NCBI RefSeq assembly: GCF_945859705.1
Contig: NC_079136.1
Location: 127,817,027 to 127,881,026 of the forward strand
Source of the DNA: Episyrphus balteatus
Taxonomy: Eukaryota > Arthropoda > Insecta > Diptera > Syrphidae
Direction: 5' to 3'
DNA: 64,000 nt
The notes beneath the pieces were generated by a model. That model was given only the letters and a program-made list of their open reading frames with translations, was not told the DNA's origin and did not search any database. This document shows, in pieces, positions 1 through 9,955 of the stretch. The translations under genes and the position numbers were made by a program. The number at the start of each line of letters is the position of its first letter. Positions within the stretch are counted from its first letter, which is position 1.

Positions 1-844
1 AAATGAGTTGAAATTAATTTTCACATTTCTTTTTTTCTGCTGTTTTTTTTTTTCAACACTTGGTTGGCCGGATAATTATATTTGTTCAAAGGGAATTGGG
101 ACGTGTTGACTTTTTCGCGTGCTGCAACCCCATCATCCCTATAAAAATTAAATACATACCACCTCACTGTCTGGGGTCTGCCTCTGCCTTAAAATAATTC
201 CCTTCGAGCTTCTGTTCGAATGTAGGGGAAGGGAAAGAAAGGCAATAAACCCAAAGGGAACTGTCATACTCGCTTTTTCATGTTCATTTTCCTAAGTGGC
301 TGATGGAAGTAATTGTAGACGACATGAGTATAAATGGAATTGTGACAGGTCCTTGTAAAAAAAATGTTTTGTGGCAAATGAAAACATAAAATTTTTCCTT
401 GATAAACGATTTAGATTGTGTAAGACTCTCTCTTTTATAAAGTTTTGAAGGCATGGATGGATTTATAATAGCTACAAAGTTAATTAGAGGTGGAATTTAT
501 TGTGTTTTTGATTTGTTTAATCCCCATCAAGAGGGTTTTGTTTGACAGGGAGGAAAAGTTTTATTAGTATAAGTATGTTATGGAATGGGTAGCAATTAAG
601 TGACTTCTGATACAATGGTTAAAGTTTTTGTTAATATAGAGAGATTGGTGATTTAAAAACGAATTTTTAAGACTACCAGCGGAATAGAGTTTGAAAATTG
701 ATAAATGAGTTTTTTTTTTTTTTAAGAAAAAAGTGGGTCTTGAAAAATATTTTAACACCCAAAGGAAAAAAATTCATGTACTAATTTGTACTAATTTCCG
801 TTTTCCGAAGAGTCATATGTTAGACTAAAAATAAAAAATAAACA
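1..844. other. intron sequence, no gene seen
   Basis: A+T-rich sequence with homopolymer runs. No exon, tRNA or repeat boundary could be supported. Confidence 0.5.
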
Positions 845-906
845 GCGCAAAAATAATCTTAACCAAGTTTAGGCCCTACCTCAATGTTCAGATGGACGCA
901 CAGACC
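845..906 (-). repeat. dispersed repeat family R, left part interrupted by the Transib-type element
   Basis: Read on the - strand this matches the stretch of the 42657-43412 copy that contains GGGCCTAAACGGATGG and the GTGCGTCCATCTG tract. It continues across the inserted element at 2623. Confidence 0.55.
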
Positions 907-2622
907 CACAGTGGTTCCCAGATGGAAAAAACCCAAAAAAGTGAAACAATTTTTTCAATTTTTTTGATTTGGTTTTTTGATTAAAAATATATTTAAATAC
1001 AGAATGCAATCAATTGTAATTTTTTGCATAGCCTGGGTCCCGAGTATATTTAGCTCAAACTAGATTCTTTAAAATTTTGAAAATTTCGTTCTTTTTTTCT
1101 GCAACTTTTGACGAATTTATTTTTTAAGAATAGAGCTTTTTTTTAAAAAAAGTATGTAGTGTTGTTAATGGTATATTTGTCCTTAAGTCTACATTTACCG
1201 TTTGTTGAATTTGCTTTTGAATCAGAAAAACCAGAATATTATATGAAGAAACCTCTAGAGCGAATAGTTTTTACTCTTTGTCGGCCTATAAAAAAAAGCT
1301 CCACGATGCTCCACGTTCATTTTAGTATTAATTTATAGCTTATGATATATACTATTTATGGTGTTAAAACAAATGACCCATATTGACCCATTCTCCTGTA
1401 AGAGCTTCTTGAGTGTAGCAATGCGTTTCACTCAAACAGCACTTGAAATTGGCTTCTGGTATTACCGTTTCTAATTTAACGGCTTTTTTTGTAAAATAAA
1501 GTGATTTACATTATAAGAGGTCTATTTAGCCATCACTGATAAACCAAAAATAAAGAAAAATCAAAAATTTTCAAAAAAAGGGAAAATATCAGAAAATGGT
1601 ATAAATTTAACTTTTTTTTGAAAACTTTTAATTTTCTTTGGTTTATCTAAAATTTAAACGGTATGTTTTAATAAAATGTTGAAATAAACTCAAACGAATT
1701 TAATTTTGCTCATAATCAACCATAGTTATAAAATAGCGGCACATTTTCTCAGAAACCGTAAAAAGTCCTATTTTGATAGCTTTTCTAAAATGATCTCAAA
1801 TGTAAGAAAACATTTTTTTTTTTAAACAAAGTAAACTTAATTTATTTGTAGAGAATTAAATGAAGTTTTCAAATGTATCCTTAAATTCTCTGTAAGGTGA
1901 TCCGTTGTTGAGATATTGATAGTCAAAGTCAAAACTAGGGTTTTTGGTTTGCAGTCTAAAAAAAATCGTAGAAGTTTGAAACAAAAAGAATTTTAAAGCC
2001 AAATAAATAGCCTTTCTAAAAATGATAATCATTTTTTCGCAAAAAATGTTCCCAATTTTTTTAGAGAAAAGTCAAAACAAAACAAATTTGGAAAATTTTG
2101 GTATTTGAATAATTCCAGATCTAGTTACTTTACCATTAGAAATAAAATATTTAGTTTTTAAATCCTAAAACTAGACGAATGTAGCTTTCACATGCTTTTT
2201 GTTTTGTCATGATACGATCATTTTTTACTGAGATACAGCCTATCGAAAATCACTAAAAAAAATCACAATTTTTTGGGCTAGTAAGTAAGTAGTAAGGCGC
2301 TATAATAATTCTGAAACTTTTTAGTTATTTGCTTTCTCAAAACCTTCTTTGTATTCAGTTTTAATTAAGTTTTAAAAGTATAAGAGAAATTCACATCACA
2401 AAAAACAAAAAACAAGAAAAGGAAATAAAAATAATGAATATACTCACATTAATCAATACAACTTTTGAAAAAATGAGTAATTTTAAAGTGCGACGCACAA
2501 TTTTTAGATCACGATGAGAATTCGTTTTTTTTTAATTTATATAACAAATTTCAATCAAATCGGTCCTCCCGTTCAGTTTGTATAGGTTTTTTCCACTTCC
2601 TCCATAGAAGGGAGCCACTGTG
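907..2622. mobile_element. Transib-type non-autonomous DNA element with RSS-like ends
   Basis: Both ends are CACAGTG facing inward (907-913; 2616-2622 read on the - strand), flanked by the 5 bp direct repeat AGACC (902-906 and 2623-2627). The left end has CACAGTG, a 12 bp spacer (914-925), then AAAAAACCC. The right end has CACAGTG, a 23 bp spacer (2593-2615), then AAAAAACCT. Transib transposons are known for CACWRTG-like ends and 5 bp target duplications. The element interrupts a copy of the dispersed repeat family seen at 42657-43412: its flanks join into a continuous copy of that repeat in antisense. No long open reading frame lies inside, so it would depend on a transposase from elsewhere. 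Confidence 0.75.
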
Positions 2623-2745
2623 AGACCGACGGACAACATGACGGAAACCACTTTTTTTTTTAACTTTTTCATCATCTTAATGTTTTGATTATAACTCGAT
2701 TTTTATTTGAGTCAAAACCAATTTTTGCGCTATAGACAATTATAA
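2623..2745 (-). repeat. dispersed repeat family R, right part interrupted by the Transib-type element
   Basis: On the - strand this continues the copy broken at 906. The AAACCACTTTTTT and CATCATC...TAATGTT blocks match the 42657-42830 part of the family copy. Confidence 0.55.
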
Positions 2746-2989
2746 ACAGCTATTAAAAAAATTCATCAAAAAATTACGCATACACCATGGTGTCTTAAAA
2801 AAAAATATTTAAACAAAAATGGAATTGCAAGTAAAAAACAACACTTTCATATTTCATTTATTCTTTAAATATTTTGAAATTTCAAAACTGAAACAGATAA
2901 GAAAGCATCATAATAATAATAATGCATTGCAGAAGAAAACTTTTTGCAAACGGTTTTTTATGGTAAAAAGTGTCTGTAAAAGACAACTA

Positions 2990-3740
2990 TTTAGTAAAAA
3001 ATTTAACACTTAGTATAAGGCAAGGATAGGGACGGGCAATAGAGTAAAAAGAATGGTCTTAAATTTAAAACACAATTATGAGCAAAAATATCGATACCTG
3101 TCCTATACAAATTTCGGATAAGTTAAATTTTCTCGAAAACGGCTCCAACAATTTTGTTAATAAAATCAAATGCTAATTTTAAGACAAGGTCTATCTTTTG
3201 ACGAAATTTTATTTTTCGAAAACCATTATTCACGGTACACAGTCACACGTGCCATAAAATCGGTTTTTCTGCCAAATGATTAATTCGATTTGAAAGAATA
3301 TTTTTATACAAATGCATTTACATAATTTTCATAAAATAATTTTTCGTTTTTAAACAAAATATGAAATTTTTTTGAAAAATCAAATTTTTTGAAAACGAGG
3401 CATGATTTTTTTTTTTTTTGAAATTTAGGTCTTAGATGTTAATTAATAATTGTTAAAGAAGGTACATTAACTTTATTTTAATTTTTTTTTTTCGAAAAAA
3501 ATGTTTTTAAAAATTTATAAATAATTATAACTAACTACATATAATTTAAAAACAGCTCCAAAGATTTTGAAATAATTTTTTTTTAAAAATGCATCTTAAT
3601 AACATACTTGTTTAAGAGCTTAATTTCATTTAAGAAGTTTTTTTTTATCTCTGAAAACGAATTTTATATATATATTTTTTTTTTCATTATACATTCTCTT
3701 AATTTCAATATAAAAAGTTTTGAAAATTTTGACAACTTGG
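2990..3740 (+). repeat. diverged copy of dispersed repeat family R
   Basis: It shares CTCGAAAACGGCTCCAAC, AAGACAAGGTCTATCTTTTG and CGAAAACGAG blocks with the copies at 24523, 44005 and 57872, in + orientation. The 5' third with CTGT repeats is missing or unrecognisable. Confidence 0.5.
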
Positions 3741-4160
3741 ACTCTTAGAGCTTGTATCTGTTTTTTTTTTTTTTCTATTGTAATCCTTTTAGAATAAAAT
3801 AACATGGACTAGAATATATTAGCTTAAGTTTTTATATTGTTTTTTTTTTTTTGAACCAAAGTTGTAAAAAAAATTTCTTTACATTTTGCATTTAAAAAAA
3901 TACTTTGTAAAAAAATTGTAAATTCGCTGGTGTTTTCGAGTTTATGATAAATTTCAAATAGTGGCCAATATCGCTGGCTGAGAATTATAAGGGTGTATTT
4001 CATACAAAATACAAAAAATGAGTTTTATACACCAAAATTTTCGTTATTTCAGTGGCTTTTAGATAAAATTTAAAAAAAAATTAGAAAAAAATTAATGGCG
4101 ACGGCACAGGTAAAAAAGACATACAACTTTCATGATTTCACATACATGTATTAATATAAT

Positions 4161-4197
4161 AAGGTTCTATGTTATTCAAATTGCAACATAGAACCTT
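4161..4197. repeat. 13 bp perfect hairpin AAGGTTCTATGTT / AACATAGAACCTT
   Basis: The arms 4161-4173 and 4185-4197 are perfect complements. The same arms recur at 6581-6607, and partial copies occur near 4238 and 6638. Confidence 0.75.
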
Positions 4198-4361
4198 TTT
4201 ACTGATTTTTTCAAACAAAAAAATACATTGATTTAAGTTACATAGAACTTTTTTACGCAAATTTTTCAAAATGAAATCTTATGGAAATGATCTTTTTTCT
4301 TACTAAAGTAAAAATAAAAGATCTTTTGATGTTTTTGCTGGTATTGAACAACAGGGATGGA

Positions 4362-4463
4362 GTCGGCTAACTTGATAGTCAATAAATGACAGTCATAAAC
4401 GACGATTTTGCTCCATAATTCGTCGTTTTTGGCTATCAACTATCGACTATCAAGTTAGCGGAC
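4362..4463. mobile_element. about 100 bp mini-hairpin (MITE-like)
   Basis: GTCGGCTAACTTGATAGTC (4362-4380) and its inverted copy at 4445-4463 match at 18 of 19 positions. An inner AACGACGA/TCGTCGTT pair extends the fold. Confidence 0.55.
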
Positions 4464-5102
4464 GGGTTTTTTGCTTAGCAGCAAAGAATTTTTGTATCTC
4501 GTTCCGTACTCTTTAAACCAAAAAATTTGTACTATCCAACCTTAACTTTTGCAATAATTCATAACCTAGATATTCTTACATCATAATTAAATTAAAATAA
4601 TGTTTTTTGTGTGCCAAGAATTGGAAGTGATTTTTTGAAAACTTTTTTTTCATAATCGAGGTTGGGAATTTCGTAGTTCGTATTAATAAACCAAAAGTTA
4701 AAGAAACACTTAGATTCCTTAACTTTAAATAAAAGAAGTCACCTTAGTACCCAAAAAACAAAAAATTAACAAATTTTTAGTGGTATTTGGAAAATTCAGT
4801 ATTTTTTTTTTCAAAGGTCAAGATTTTACTCTACTAACCGTAGTGAACTCTTCGTTATTCATCTTAAAAATTATATTAGTTTATTTCTATTAATAGTTTC
4901 ATCGAATAAAAATTTTTTTTAACTTGAAGCAAATTTACTTACGTTATACATGGAGACAAATAAGCAGCTTAGAATCAAGATGATACTCCTCTAAAATCCA
5001 ATCCTCTTAAATTAATAAGATTTCTAATAAAAATAAGTAAAATTTGTTTAATCCTTTTTAAAATCAAAGTGAACTTCATTTTAATAAAAATTTTCTTCTT
5101 AA

Positions 5103-6176
5103 CCCTCTACTGCATACGAAGCCAAATATGGTTTTGTCTGTTTGTATGCACTTTTCTCTTCTCTGTCACAAAAAAATGGTAAAGATTAAATACAATCCTC
5201 TTCTTTAAGTTTCTGAGAACCCATAGAGATAGTTTTTTCGTGTGTCCGACACAAAATAAATGTGTATTTTATGATCACAGGTGAGTCGATCAGTCGTGTG
5301 CATTGAAATCGAAAATGTAGAATATATCCATACTTTAAGTGTTAATTATTGCGTTTGTTTGGAAAGTAAAGTGGAATTAAAAATTTATTTTTGATCGATT
5401 GTCTAATTGTGTATGCTATGAACCAATTTTTGTTGAAAAAAAATTATTGGCCTGGTCTTGGGAGGGCAAAAAGTACGGAAGCCATATTTGGCTTCGTATG
5501 CATTAAGGGGTTGTAAATCTACACAATTTGTTAAATTTTTTTGTTGGAAAATTTTGTTTCTTTACATTGTTATTTTGCTTGGAAGTTATGTTTTGCTTCA
5601 GAAATGGAGCCCCTTCGCCTTTAGAGACATTTTTCTCATGTTAACCATATTTCCAGCGGCGTAACCTTTAAAATTTTAGGGGGAGGGGGGCTCACCAATA
5701 ATATTTTTCAATAATTTTATTACTTTATAGTTTTTGTAAGATCTGGGAGTGGGTGAAAATGTTGGAGCAAGACTAACTTCGACAGTGGAAAGAATGTGAA
5801 CCAGAAGAAATGTTTAAAACGGACGAAAACAAATTGCTTTTCTCGGTTCCATGTCTTAAAATGAGCCAAATTTGAATTAATTCGTAACCTTTTGTAATAC
5901 AATGTATTTTTTTTACTTTATTTTGTTTTTAAATGATAAATATTTATCTTTTGATGTTTTTAATTGTATTTTTTACATAATCTGAATAAATAAAATTTGT
6001 AAGATTTCTTACCCCTTAATGCATACGAAGCCAAATTTGGCTTATAAACAAATTTTTTAAACAAATTAATTTAAACAAATTTTTTTAATGAAAACCGTTT
6101 TGAAATAACCCAAAGAACCCATGTAAAGCATTTTTTAATTTTTTCGTCCGCTAATATTAATTCATGCAGTAGAGGG
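5103..6176. mobile_element. piggyBac-type non-autonomous element
   Basis: The ends are CCCTCTACTGCAT in inverted orientation, directly flanked by TTAA on both sides (5099-5102, 6177-6180), the diagnostic piggyBac target. A related motif, CCCCTTAATGCATACGAAGC, recurs inside in inverted pairs (about 5477-5513 and 6011-6040). That suggests an internal duplication or a nested related copy. No transposase frame is seen. Confidence 0.75.
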
Positions 6177-6580
6177 TTAAGAAAATTTAAGTGTAGATAC
6201 CTGCTAAGACTGAAATTATTTTTCATTAATTTTCTGTACTTATTAAAATAAAAAGATTAAACAAACTTTAAATTTTTTTAGGCATACATTTTGTACCGTA
6301 GATGATTGTTTTAAGACGACTGTCTTTCTGGCAAAAAAGCATGCAAAAATCCGATTGATTTAATACAAATTCTAAATGTTTTTAGCATGTCTTTTTTCTG
6401 TGTACCTAATTCAACAATTGTTGTTTTCTAAAAATGCAACAACGTGATTTGTGGTATTTTGTTCTGTTATTTAAAATAGATTTTGACTGTTTTGTGCAAA
6501 ACTTGAATAAAATTAAATTAAATCAAAGCCTATTTCACGATGAAGTCACTTTTTTCATATAAAATGCATTTATTACGTGT

Positions 6581-6607
6581 AAGGTTCTATGTTGAACATA
6601 GAACCTT
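6581..6607. repeat. second 13 bp hairpin, same arms as at 4161
   Basis: The arms 6581-6593 and 6595-6607 match the hairpin near the other end of the same element, with a one-base loop. Confidence 0.75.
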
Positions 6608-6875
6608 TTTCAAATTGTTTTACAAATTTTTTCATAAAAAGGTTCTATGTCATTTTTTAAAAATGCTCATAGAATCCTTTTTTGTGGTGAAATTAATGTT
6701 TTTTTCATGGTTTTATGATTTTTTTAGGGTCCTTTATAAGATTGCATCAATACTTTACTGCTATGTAACTATTTTATCCAAAAACCAGCCTTAAAAAACT
6801 TTGAGATCGATTTTCTCAAAACTAAGGTGAGTTGACATACAACCCTATAATTCTTAGCCAGCGATATGACACCAC

Positions 6876-9468
6876 AACTTTTTCAAAAACATTTAAAATT
6901 AGCCGAATAAGTTATAGGTACCCTTTAATGGATTTTTTTTTAATTGAAGGGCTATTCACTAAACCATACAAGACGCTTAAAGTTGCCCTCATTTTTATAA
7001 AAAGATTTAAATGTGTTCACTGTGGCGTATACGTACTTTTTTTTTAAATTTTTTTTTAGGAGGGTCACAATAGATCGATGATTGTTCCTTAGAAAATGTA
7101 TGCTCTCGTCAATATAAATAAAATGCATTATGTAATCAAAGTTTTTTTTTATTTAGTTGGTCTTTAATAGGTATTTTGCTGACTTTGTTAAAATTATTTA
7201 TTTTTATCTTAATTTTGGAACCTAGGATTAATTTAACTTTAATTTTTTTTTACTTACCCACATTTGTAAGAAGATTCTTAATACCTATACAAATAAATCA
7301 ATTAACAAAACATCTAACCAATCTTTTCGTCAATTAAAAATTAAGAAAACAAAAATATAACTATCATATTATGACCAAAACAAGATCTAGCTCCCCACAT
7401 GATTTTTATCATTATTTTTTTTTTATTGGTAAATAATAATTTGTACTGACATTTTCCTGCCTCCATTCATGGATATTGCCAAATCGTTTATCTTTATAAT
7501 GTGGAATACCTCAAGTCAATCCAACCTAAGCAACAAGCCGCAGTGCCTAGAAGTCTTACCGCATTTTATACGACACAAGCGACTTGTTGCAGCACAAAAA
7601 AATTTTATCAAAAAATCGTATGTCATGTTGCTGTCACTTCCTACGTGCGGTAGAGCTTCTAGCTTGGAGTGGTCTTGTTTTTTTTTTTATTTTTGTCGTC
7701 AAAGTGAATGTATGTGTTTGTTGTATAGGCGCTTCAGGCGACCACGATTCTAGAGTCTCAACCTCATCCACCTACTTCTTATCATGGTGGCGAAGCTATT
7801 TAATGCTATGGTGCTAAGTTGCCTTCAAGGCAACTCGCTTATACTTGGCTGACTATCCTCTGTGTGAAGCTTAAAACTGATGAAACCACATTAACCATTA
7901 GTAACTTTAATGTTTTCCATGTTTAGCGTGAGTGACTTCTCGCCTCTTCAAAAGAGAGAGAGAGAGAAAGAGCAACGAGGAGTTAAGTGAAAAAATAATT
8001 TCCAATGTGCCGCTCTTAAATGTGCTCACCATCATCATAAAGTATCTGTTAGATATTTTATTAGTTAAAGCTTCCATAGAGGAGATATGTTTTGTTGTTT
8101 TTCTTTGGTTTTTTATTGCCTGCCGGGAAAATCATTTGTTGCTTCGCTATGAATTTGGTGAAGGTGGCTATGAACATGGACATGGTCATTAAAAAAAAAA
8201 GGACATTTCAATAGAATTATTTTGCGCATGTCCTTTTTAACAAAGAGACAAAAAAAAAACAACAACGTGGTGAATTTTGTTGTGGGAATGAATTTCTGTA
8301 ATTTAAAGTCAAGTAGCTTTAAGGATTATAAAAAAGGTGTAGGGAAGGAGTATGAATGTTTTTTATTGTGTTGAAGAAGGATAATATTTTGAACTACTTA
8401 TCACGGTCATACATTATTCCATATGATTATTTCTTGGGATTCGGTAAAAGGTCAGGGAAATTTGAGAAATTTTATTCTTTTCTGAATTTATTATAAAGTA
8501 ATCAAACCTTTATTTTCCATGAAAGCAGTAAAAAAATTTGGCGATGCAAAATAAAGAAAAATATGTATTTCTTTGTAAAATATTTGGTTTGGTTTAACCA
8601 AACAAAGCAAAACTAAAAAATACCTCGTTTTTTTTTTGGAAATAAATATTATTTTAGAGTTTATTTGCAACTAAGCCAAATATTTTATACATTATTAAAA
8701 AGTTCTAAGTGTTTTCTTTCTAAAATAGTCAAGAAATCCTAAATTGGTGAAAATTTGACGAAGCTAGATTTTTTAAAATGGATGAATGCCTAAAAAAAAA
8801 ACATTTTTTGGCCCTAAGTTCTAGTTTTTGAGGTGTTACGGATTTTTTAAATACCGTTTTGTAATCGGTGTAATAAGCTCTACAAAACGTAATAGGTTTT
8901 CGCTAACGTATATTTTTAGTTTCACACAATTTAATCGTACCATTGTAAAAAAAAAAATGATCCGCAACTTTTTTTCGTATGATTTGCACTTAAATTTTCT
9001 TTCAAATAATGAAAGCTTATAAAATTTCGAATCGAATATAAGTTAAATGGTTTTCCTACATACTCTAGAAGTAAGTAAAAAATGCAATTGTTTATAACAA
9101 AATCAATTATTTATAAATAATTTGTTTTTTTTTTTATTACCTTTTTTTAGTAAATTGTTGTGTGTACAATTGGTAACATGTGTACCAAATTTCATTAATT
9201 TCTATTTTTTCAGTAATTTTAACAAAAAGACGTACAAAATTTCTTTCGTTTATAACTTTTAACAAAATTCAAATTTTTCAAAAATACTTTTTGGATATTA
9301 TTTTTAACAAATAAATCTTCTAATATATGCAAAAAAAAAGTATCAAATTCGAGAAGTCGGTTTAACTTGGCCCACTTGAGAAAATTGCACTCTAAACAAA
9401 AATTTTTAAAATGCATTTTTATGGATTTTTTTTTTGGAATGTTAAAAAAATATGTTTTCAATTTTGGT
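6876..9468. other. intron sequence with microsatellite
   Basis: Mostly A+T-rich. It contains a GA run (7949-7970) and the composition island at 7469-7860. A frame near 8000-8190 ends in a Gly/His stretch but has no recognisable family or splice context. Confidence 0.45.
7469..7860. other. complex, less A+T-rich island of unknown role
   Basis: Unlike its surroundings, the stretch has mixed composition, several short open frames, a perfect inverted repeat GTTGCCTTCAAGGCAAC (7819-7835) and a possible acceptor TTGTATAG before GCGCTTCAGGCGACC. No protein family is recognised. It could be a regulatory element or an old retrocopy. Confidence 0.25.
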
Positions 9469-9476
9469 TCTTAAAG

Positions 9477-9743
9477 TGGGTTTGGGGTTAAAATTCTGCC
9501 GGAGTCGGTATTCTTTTATCAAAATTCTCCTTTCAAAACTCTGTTTTTCAAAATTCGACTTTAAATAATTCTGTTTTAAAAAATTCTGCAAGAAATTATA
9601 AAAAAAAAACAGAATTAGCAAATTTTTTTGTGTTCAAAAATATGCAGCAGAATTTTAAAAATCTGAATTTTGAAGATAAAACAAAAAAGCTGAATTTTCG
9701 TAAAAAAAGCAGAATTTTGAAGCCAGAATTTTGACCCGCTCGC
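9477..9743. mobile_element. short Foldback-like element made of AATTCTG repeats
   Basis: The left arm has repeated AAATTCTG units and the right arm repeated CAGAATTTT units, with tips GGGTTTGGGGTT and (- strand) GCGAGCGGGTC. It is flanked by the direct repeat TCTTAAAG (9469-9476 and 9744-9751). It is the smaller relative of the element at 18371-18910. Confidence 0.65.
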
Positions 9744-9751
9744 TCTTAAAG

Positions 9752-9955
9752 AGAATTCATATATATTAAAACGAAAATTTGTTTCAAGAATTGGCTCCTC
9801 CGAAGAAATCTGAAGTTCAATGATGCCTTGTGAAAAATTTAAATACAAAATTTGCTTGGATTGAAAAAAATCTGTAACCAAGGCTCCAAGAAACTTTTAG
9901 TTTTCACCCTTTAGAAGAGCTTGAAAATACCTTCCTTTTGATGTCTCACTGGATG
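9752..9955 (+). repeat. single diverged copy of the 32.6 kb tandem repeat family
   Basis: It shares AGTTTTCACCCTTTAGAAGA, CCTTCCTTTTGATGTCTCAC and CTCCGAAGAAATCTGAAG blocks with the units at 32620-33915. It directly abuts the Foldback-like element at 9477-9743. Confidence 0.55.

Larger units (their letters stand above)
3961..6875. mobile_element. long terminal-inverted-repeat element hosting later insertions
   Basis: The arms 3961-4005 and 6831-6875 are inverted copies (ATATCGCTGGCTRAGAATTA core, about 80% alike over 45 bases). Inside are two near-identical hairpins (4161-4197 and 6581-6607), the mini-hairpin 4362-4463 and the piggyBac-type insertion 5103-6176. Without that insertion the element is about 1.8 kb. 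No target duplication is clear. Confidence 0.55.

Noticed and set aside
7932..8192. 86-codon frame ending in FGEGGYEHGHGH
   Set aside because: The Gly/His end is intriguing but no upstream or downstream exon, signal peptide or family is recognisable.
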